A DNA stretch of 64,000 nucleotides from positions 1,029,501 to 1,093,500 of the forward strand of contig CM076142.1 of assembly GCA_038025085.1 (NCBI GenBank). The letters are read 5' to 3'. Position numbers and translations under genes: made by a program. This DNA comes from Tetragonia tetragonoides. Lineage: Eukaryota; Streptophyta; Magnoliopsida; Caryophyllales; Aizoaceae. Positions 57,346-64,000 of the stretch are shown piece after piece; within the stretch, counting starts at the first letter, position 1; every line of letters begins with the position of its first letter. A model generated the notes under the pieces. That model did not search any database and had not been told where the DNA came from. It saw only the letters and a program-made list of their open reading frames with translations.

Positions 57346-60300
57346 AGGAAAAAGAGCATCCAAAGCTTCCCAAGCTGCATGGCGAACAGTTCTTGTTGGA
57401 TACATTGGACCTCCTGGAGAAGTAAAACTGTACAAACAAGTCTTCAGCCTTGTACTAGTCGTCATTCTAAGCTCCAAACCTACAGAGCCAATCATCGTCA
57501 GACAACAGAAGGATCTGCATCAAAACAGACACACTAGACTAGAAAATGCTCAAGTATGGCTGTATGAGCTTTAAAAGATCAAAATGATGCGGTGTCACCT
57601 TGAAGGATCTGAATTTGAGACAAGTAATGCAGCAAAACTGGCTCCACCTTTAACTTCTGAAGCTGAGTGGGCGAAAAGTGTCCACGTAGCTTAAATTAGT
57701 GCCAATTTATTTTCACAGCACAGAAACATGGTAGTTGATCTTATTTCTTACCTGATCCGTGAGCTCATCAACAAAAATGTCTGCTGGACTCCCAACCAGA
57801 AAAGAATTTGGAAAAGCAGGAAATTGGCTCAGGAAGCTTCCAAGATTGTCAACTGTGCACAAAGAACATTATAAGTATTAACAGGATCACTGAAGTTTGC
57901 TTCAGTGAGCAAAGAAAACTATCAATTAAACTCATACCTGCATCATAGAAGAAAATAAATCGCGACACCAGAAGAAAAAGATCTCGCTGAGCCTGACAAT
58001 TGATGAAAAGGTAATATTATATAAGAAGTAAGCCGGAGTAACAAGATTGTCAAAGAATTCAGCAGAAATAACTTAAGCAAGCTGGCAGACACATTTATCA
58101 TCTTACAAACAAATTAAGGATCATTGTCTGACCTGCAGCGCAAGTTTATTCAACTGTGACTGATTCAATGCGACATCCACAAGAAGATACTGGAAATGGA
58201 ATCAAAATCAATAGTCCAACTAGGCGATACCAAAAAAGTCTCCCGAGATGATCACAAAAAATAAACCAAATCTGTATATAGGGAACTTACATGAAAGAGT
58301 GACCTGAACCGTCTTGTGTTAGTCTGGATATCAATCCTGAAGATGTGATAGTACACATGAGTATGAGAAGCGAGTTCCACCAGTATATCAAAGAAAAATA
58401 TCCAAATGCACATTAACATGGAAGAGAATGTCACAAGCAACCCTAGGTGATGGAGATACCCTACCAGAAAATATTTGTTGAACCCTGAACAAGAGCAGAT
58501 GAATAACGGAGAAGCTTATCTGAGTCTTCAACTTTAACTTCAAACAACTGCAGATGTGCACGTCAAAAAACAGTTCAACAGAAGACTACATTAAAGAAAG
58601 ATAGCAGTAGTAATCACCAGGGTGAGGTTCCCATGAGAACCCAATTTTTGTCAGAACCACTAGTTTCATTTTTTTTTTTGTACATTTGTTTCATTTTTTT
58701 TTGTACACTAGTTTCATTTATGTAAAGCATAGTTTCATTTTATATATTTTTACCATATTTCCATTTTGTTACGCAATAGCTCCATTTTTTTTTCAATCCA
58801 AGTTTCATTAATTCTGAGCCGTTTGTGGAACAAATCAAGGGCCTAGAATTGGTACTCACCAAAAAGGGAGTTCTTATGGGAACCTAAATCGTAATCACCA
58901 CACCAAAGGGTGTCTCCAAATGTTAGAACCTCTCTCCACTATACATTACATTTGAGGGTTCAAACATGAAATAAAGGCAGGTTAAGTCCTCTTCTTTACT
59001 CTCCCTGCCTGACCTCTAGGCCAGACTTTACCACATTCCCGGCCCTCCCAGACGTGGATAGCCTTCGTTTTCGGCTTCAAGGGGCCTTCTTCTCACTTTT
59101 GCCCAAACTTCTCTGGAGGGTCTATCATGACCCTAGAGAACCCTTGCTGCCCGGGAGGGTCATCCAGATCCCCGAACTTTGACATCACTCATGCTTTCGG
59201 TAATCCGGCCCTTATATTCGTATCCCGTAAAAATGCCCTTCCACGTACCCGATAACCTACCCTGAGGGCCTCCCATGTTCCTAGGGGTGTCCCGTAGCCA
59301 TGTGGTGCGAAAATATAAACCATCATTCTGTAGCCCAAAAAGTGAATTATAGCCTTTGATTTTCGGTTCCTGGGGGCCAGATTCTCAATTTTGCCCAAAC
59401 TTCTCTAGGGGATGTATAATGACCCTAGAGGACCATCAGTACCCCACGAGGGTCATCCCGATCCCCGAGCTTCGATTTCAACATGCTTTCGGTATTCCAG
59501 CCCTTACACTAGTGTCCCGTAAAACGTCCTTACTAGCCTATCAAGGACCACATTACCTACCCGAGGGCATGGCCCATGTTCCGTAGGGGTATGCCGTGGG
59601 GTGTGAAAATATCCACCTTCATTGCGAGGCCTACCAGAAGCCCCAAAAACTTGAATTATAGCCTTTGTTTTCAGCTTTCCAGAGCTCGGTTTATCATTTA
59701 TGCCCAAACTTCTCCCGGGGGGTCTATCATGCCCCTAGAGGACGCACGGTGCCAAAAGGGTCATTCGGAACCCCAAACTTCAATTTTACCCCGGCGCTAA
59801 CACTAATGTCCCGTAAAACGCCATTACAAACCTATCAGAGACCCGATAACCTACCCTGGGGCCGCTCGTGTCCCGTAGGGGTGTCCTGTGCAATGTGGTG
59901 CGAAAATATCTACCTTCGTTCGGGGTCCTCCGGAAGCCCAAATAACGTGAATTAATAGCCTTCGTTTTCGGCTTTCCAAGGCTCTTTTGTCATTTTGCCC
60001 AAACTTCTCCGCAGAGGTCTATCATGACCCTCGCTGCCCCCGAAGGGTTCCCGAACACTGAACATTGATATCACCCATGCTTTCAGTATTACAGCCCTTA
60101 CATTGGTGTCCCGTAAATATACCCTTCCACGCATATCAGGGACCCGATAACCGACCCCAGGGGCCCCTTACATCACCAAGAATGTCCCATGCCATGTGGT
60201 GCGAAAATATAAACCTTCTTTCCAACGCCCAAAAACATGGATTATATACTTCCATTTTGCCCAAACTTCATCGAGGGATATTTAATGACCCTAAAGGACC

Positions 60301-61501
60301 GTCGGTGCCCCACGGCAAGGTCATCCTGCTCACCAAACTTCGATTTCACTCATGTACTAGTGTCCTGTAAAACGTCCTTACTATCAGGGACCGAGACAGG
60401 ATAACCTATCCCAAGGGCCTCCCATGTCTCATAAGGGTATCCTGTGTGATGTGGTGTGAAAATATTCATCTTTATCATGGGGCCTCCAGAAGCCCTAAAA
60501 ACGTGAATTATAGCCTTCTTTTTTGGCTTTCGGGACCGGTTTGTCATTTTTGTCAAACCTTCACCAGAGGGGTCTATCATGACCCTAGAGGACCCTCGGG
60601 TCCCCAAACTTCGATTTCACCTCCGGACTTAACACTAGTGTCCCGTAAAAAGACATTACAAGCCTATCAGGGACCCCATAATCTATCCAGGGGGCCTATC
60701 ATGTCCCCTAGGAATGTCATGTGCAATATGGTACAAAAATATCCACCTTCGTTCCGGGTCTCTTGGAAGCCCAAATAACGTGAATTAGCCTTCGTTTTCG
60801 GCTTTCCGAGACTTGCTTGTCATTTTTGCCCATTTTCATGACCCTAGAGAACCCTCGCTGCCCCCAAGATGGTCATCCCGAACTCCGAACTTCGATATCT
60901 CTCATGCTTTCAGTATTACGGCCCTTACATTGGTGTCTTGTAAAAATACTCTTCCACGCTAATTAGGTGATAACCAACCCCGATGGCATCCCATGTCCCC
61001 TAGGAGTGTCCCTTGCCATGTGGTGCGAAAATACAAACCTTCGTTCCGAAGCCAAAAAACGTGGATTATAGCCTTCCATTTTCCATATCCCGGTGCCAGA
61101 TTATCAATTTTGCCCAAACTTCTCCGGGGGATATATAATGACTTTAGGGGACCGTCGGTGCCCCAAGAGGGTCATCCCGATCCCCGAAATTGGATTTCAC
61201 CCATGATTTCGGTGTTTCGAATTAACACTAGTGTCCTGCAAAACGTCCTTGCAACCCTATCAGGGACCCGTTAGGGGTGTTAGCTCTATGTGGTGCGAAT
61301 ATATCCAACTTCGTTCCGAGCACATATATATCAACTCACAAAACAAATAGCAGAATTCACCAACAAAGTTTGAATTACTATAATTGAGACCTAGGCACGT
61401 TCATACAAGAAAGATGCTGGCAAGGAATGAGCAAAGCTTAGTGAAAGGTTTAATCACTTGAATCAACTTAAACATTGTCGCAAAGCATAGAATCAGTCAT
61501 C

Positions 61502-61585
<84 letters not shown>

Positions 61586-61681
61586 TGAAATTGCTGGAAA
61601 GCACGTCATAAAAGCATACGGGACCTGCAGATTCCTCTGCTACAGGAGCTATTGCATCTTCGCCCCTGCTGAGAATGATAT
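57346..61681 (-). CDS. Unidentified conserved helical protein, eight exons, partial gene model
   Basis: Eight minus-strand exons join in phase with proper GT-AG borders: 61620-61681, 58465-58547, 58291-58336, 58133-58189, 57938-57992, 57752-57852, 57599-57689 and 57346-57479, together about 209 codons. The product is alpha-helical in character: RDLFLLVSRFIFFYDA, LGSFLSQFPAFPNSFLVG, then LQKLKVEPVLLHYLSQIQ and TRLKTCLYSFTSPGG, ending VRHAAWEALDALFP. The last part resembles an ARM/HEAT-type helical repeat. I do not recognise the family with certainty and give no function. Both ends are missing: a possible upstream exon lies at about 61800-61935, and nothing downstream of 57346 is secure. The intron between exons 1 and 2 is about 3.07 kb and contains array D and a Mutator-type MITE. 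Exon 1 is the least certain exon. Confidence 0.72.
58620..58890. mobile_element. Mutator-like MITE, 271 bp
   Basis: The ends are inverted: AGGTTCCCATGAGAAC near 58625 against the reverse complement of GTTCTTATGGGAACCT near 58871-58886, with one mismatch. An exact 10 bp duplication GTAATCACCA lies at 58610-58619 and 58891-58900. Target duplications of 9-11 bp are typical of Mutator-like elements. The interior repeats AGTTTCATTT-like words about seven times and encodes nothing. It lies in an intron of the helical-protein gene. Confidence 0.83.
59030..61320 (-). repeat. Array D: same repeat family as A and C in reverse orientation, about 7-8 units
   Basis: The plus strand shows reverse complements of the A unit: GCCCAAACTTCTC, TCTATCATGACC, GTGGTGCGAAAATAT and TTATAGCCTTCGTTTTCGG. 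These recur at about 280-320 bp steps (TTTGCCCAAACTTCTC-like words near 59098, 59390, 59700, 59997 and 61113). Units are more like array A (ATTTTCGCACCAC) than array C (ATTTTCACACC). Several units are shortened. It lies wholly within an intron of the minus-strand gene, so its unit strand equals the sense strand of that transcript. Confidence 0.85.
61505..61583. repeat. (AC)25 followed by A29
   Basis: AC dinucleotides span 61505-61554 and a pure A run spans 61555-61583. The tract lies 37 bp downstream (on the minus strand) of the donor of exon 1 of the helical-protein gene. Confidence 0.92.
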
Positions 61682-61789
61682 CTGTTTTCAGTTTCAATGC
61701 AGAAAATTAGACCAGAAGACTGGGGAAAAGAAGGTAAAGAAGTCTTAAGAGGAAACATACGCAACTAAAGATAGAGATATCACAAATGA

Positions 61790-61945
61790 GAATACTTAAT
61801 GCCTGTGACTATGAATCTGCTGACTGATGCAAGTCCAAGTTCAACCAAGGCGGCATATAGATGCACAATCAATTCATGAATCATGAAATGCAAATGTCTA
61901 GCCGAACTTATCAGCAAGGTGAATTCACCAAAATGAACAAAAGGG
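61790..61945 (-). other. Possible upstream exon of the helical-protein gene
   Basis: The minus-strand frame encodes LHFMIHELIVHLYAALVELG and then VSRFIVT, a helix-rich peptide in keeping with the downstream exons. The only donor that gives the right phase for exon 61620-61681 would be a GC donor after TCACAG. That is rare, so the link is not secure. Confidence 0.35.
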
Positions 61946-63421
61946 AAAGCGGAGCGCAACGTCACCAAGAAACTAGGAATTAATTATTTACCAAAAGCCA
62001 CTTGAATAACCACCCCTTCCACACGAACATAAGAAAGGAAGCAAACCCCACAAAAAGCCACACAATAATAACTAGAGCACTTTCCCTTAAGAAGAAAGCA
62101 CAATTCATGCAGGGTAGCTCCAACTAATAATTTGTTGTTGACTACCTAATGCAATCATCCAGTCATGGTTTGGAATCTGAATATAGAAAGTAGAGAAGAC
62201 AGAGAAGCTGCACATAAAGGAAGATAATAAAAAAAGTTGGAAAATATAATAGGTAAGTGGAAAAGGCCCATGCACATGCTGATTAGAAAGAAAAGAAAAT
62301 ACTTCACACCAAAATCCAATGGGGTATAGGAAATTACAGAAAGATAAATATCAATACTAGACAAAAGCTGTACATATGAACGATTTATGCCCCTACAGGG
62401 TTAGCTACTATGAAATCGAAAGAAAAGAAACGTTATCCAAGAGCGTAGGCAAAGGTCAAAAGGAGATCGACATAAGAAAACTTCGCTCATCATAAAAACT
62501 ATTGTAAGCTCATAAAAACAACGAAAACTCCAATGCAGCCACGACAATTGCACAATTGGCAGTAGTCAAGTCCGCCATGCACACACCAAAGGCTGGGGAT
62601 TTGAGGATGCCTAACTTTCATCACTAATTCTCCATTTCATCCATAATGTTGGGTGTGTCGCTAGTCAAGTCTTCATAGTAATTGACATTGTGAACAACAG
62701 AACCCTGGGACTTATGACTTCCAAACCCTTTTTTGGGTGGGTTAGTGGAGTTGCAGCATTTCAGTGCTATGGTGAGTGCAAATCGGATATATTTCATTTT
62801 TTTTCATGACACTTCTGTTTGTATATCTGAGTGGAATGTCACACTATTGTTCAATGAAAGCAAGTCGCAAAACTACCATGATCATCTTAGGGATACTATG
62901 TCCAGAAGCAATAATTACGTGGAAACTCAGCAACACACCTTTAATCCTAACTTGAAGACATGGAACAAATAAATGCATTATGGTGCAAAGTGATCTCGTC
63001 AATATCATAAGCAGTTAGCTAGCTTCTCTAGTCATTCAACACATGTCAAAACAAAACATCTAAGAGATGATGATGGCATGCATATGACATTGGCATACAT
63101 AGTAAATCATTATACCTTGTAGCCATATAGGACCAGACCAACACCAAATTGTTGCCAAATTTTAGGAGCTCTTTAATTAAAGAAATAACAGAAGCTATAC
63201 CCAAACTGGAAGTTCTAACCTAACCTCTTTTTGCTTTTTCTTTTTTTTTTTTTTTATACATAAAGCTAAGCCAACCTCTTCTTGGTATGATATGCTACAT
63301 CAATGTAGAAACAATCAGATTAGGTACAAATCGACTGAGGGTTAGCTTAACACCCATCACGGCGTCATTGCAAGCAAAAAACACTTGCGTGCAAGCATAC
63401 AGCCATACACATAAACCACAT
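61946..63421. other. Intergenic or intronic DNA, no gene seen
   Basis: AT-rich with stops in all frames. It could be 5' introns of the helical-protein gene. A 24 bp word starting CCATACACATAAACC is present twice near 63403 and 63470, at the edge of the copia fragment. Confidence 0.5.
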
Positions 63422-64000
63422 TCAGCAGCCAAACAATACCAAATGCAAAAGAATCTTCATCTTGATGCCATACACATAAACCACATTTATAATGACATTG
63501 CTAGATGTGTCATTATTTTGATGCCATTTCCATTCTTCATCTTCAACAAATCGGACATCTCTGCTTACTATAATCTCCTCGCTATCTGGATTATACAATT
63601 TATAACCCTTGGTCACGTCACTATAACCAATAAATATACATTTTCTGCTTTTATCATCGAGCTTTTTCCTCTTCTGATCTGGTATATGGGCATATGCAAT
63701 GCACCCAAATACACGTAAATGAGACACATCTGGTTTGTTCCCACTCCATGCTTCTTCTCGCGTCCGTCCACGAACACTCCTAGTGGGACACCTATTCAAT
63801 AAGTAAATTGCACAACAAACGGCCTCTACCCAAAATGGTTTCGGCAGATGTTTGACCTTCAACATGCTTCTAGCCATCTCAAATATGGTTCTATTTCTTC
63901 TTTCTGCTATACCATTCTGCTGAGGAGTATAGCTAGTTGTTAATTGATGTTGAATCCCTTCTTTCTTGCAATAATTATTGAACTCATTAGATGTAAATTC
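63422..64000 (-). mobile_element. Ty1/copia retrotransposon fragment, integrase region, cut by the window edge
   Basis: One open minus-strand frame runs from the window end through 63422. It begins inside the integrase core with TTSYTPQQNGIAERRNRT, the copia integrase signature that includes the catalytic Glu. It continues with KPFWVEAVCCAIYLLNRCPT, the HLRVFGCIAYAHIP segment, and RKCIFIGYSDVTKGYKLYNP just before the reverse transcriptase domain. Similarity fades after FVEDEEWKW, and the frame ends shortly after. The reverse transcriptase, RNase H and 3' LTR are not seen to the left, so the element is truncated there. Its 5' part lies beyond the window. Confidence 0.93.

Overview
The window is nuclear DNA of a flowering plant, most likely a eudicot. 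The evidence is GT-AG introns in AT-rich spacers, plant histones H2A.W and H2B, plant-type ADF, ALY and phosducin-like genes, nuclear tRNA genes with pol III terminators, and a mix of hAT and Mutator MITEs, a SINE, a solo LTR, a Ty1/copia fragment and an integrated caulimovirid remnant. I cannot name the species from sequence alone.

Layout. 0.8-4.9 kb: decayed exons of the condensin I kleisin CAP-H, partly duplicated and internally inverted. 5.3-5.9 kb: an intron-containing iron superoxide dismutase (FSD3-type) pseudogene. 6.9-7.9 kb (-): histone H2A.W. 10.5-12.3 kb: broken Caulimoviridae-like sequence lying between two ~95 bp direct repeats. 13.8-15.8 kb: actin-depolymerizing factor. 17.6-18.2 kb: hAT MITE. 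20.0-20.5 kb: histone H2B. 21.4-22.0 kb (-): Tim17/22/23-family protein. 22.2-22.4 kb: solo LTR. 25.0-25.3 kb: small two-helix membrane protein, with a frameshifted second copy at 31.9-32.3 kb. 25.6-25.8 kb: SINE. 26.5-26.7 kb: hAT MITE just upstream of the phosducin-like protein 3 gene (26.9-29.5 kb). 33.06 kb: tRNA-Cys. 37.06 kb (-): tRNA-Val. 37.3-40.0 kb: ALY/THO4 mRNA export adaptor.

The most unusual content is a family of GC-rich tandem repeats with a period near 310 bp. It occurs as array A (33.65-36.5 kb), array C (45.3-56.0 kb, about 34 units with a ~2.05 kb higher-order repeat) and array D (59.0-61.3 kb, opposite orientation). A related but distinct ~280 bp unit (B) borders array C on both sides (43.7-45.3 and 56.2-56.5 kb). 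Array D lies inside a ~3 kb intron of a minus-strand gene whose eight exons (57.3-61.7 kb) I could join in phase. That gene encodes a conserved-looking helical protein I do not recognise with certainty. Arrays C and D therefore form a large inverted pair around the gene's 3' exons.

The window ends in the integrase region of a minus-strand Ty1/copia element. Housekeeping genes (histones, ADF, ALY, PLP3, Tim17-like) are independent single transcription units; nothing suggests a cluster with a shared pathway. All names rest on reading the translations by eye against remembered family features; no database search was run.
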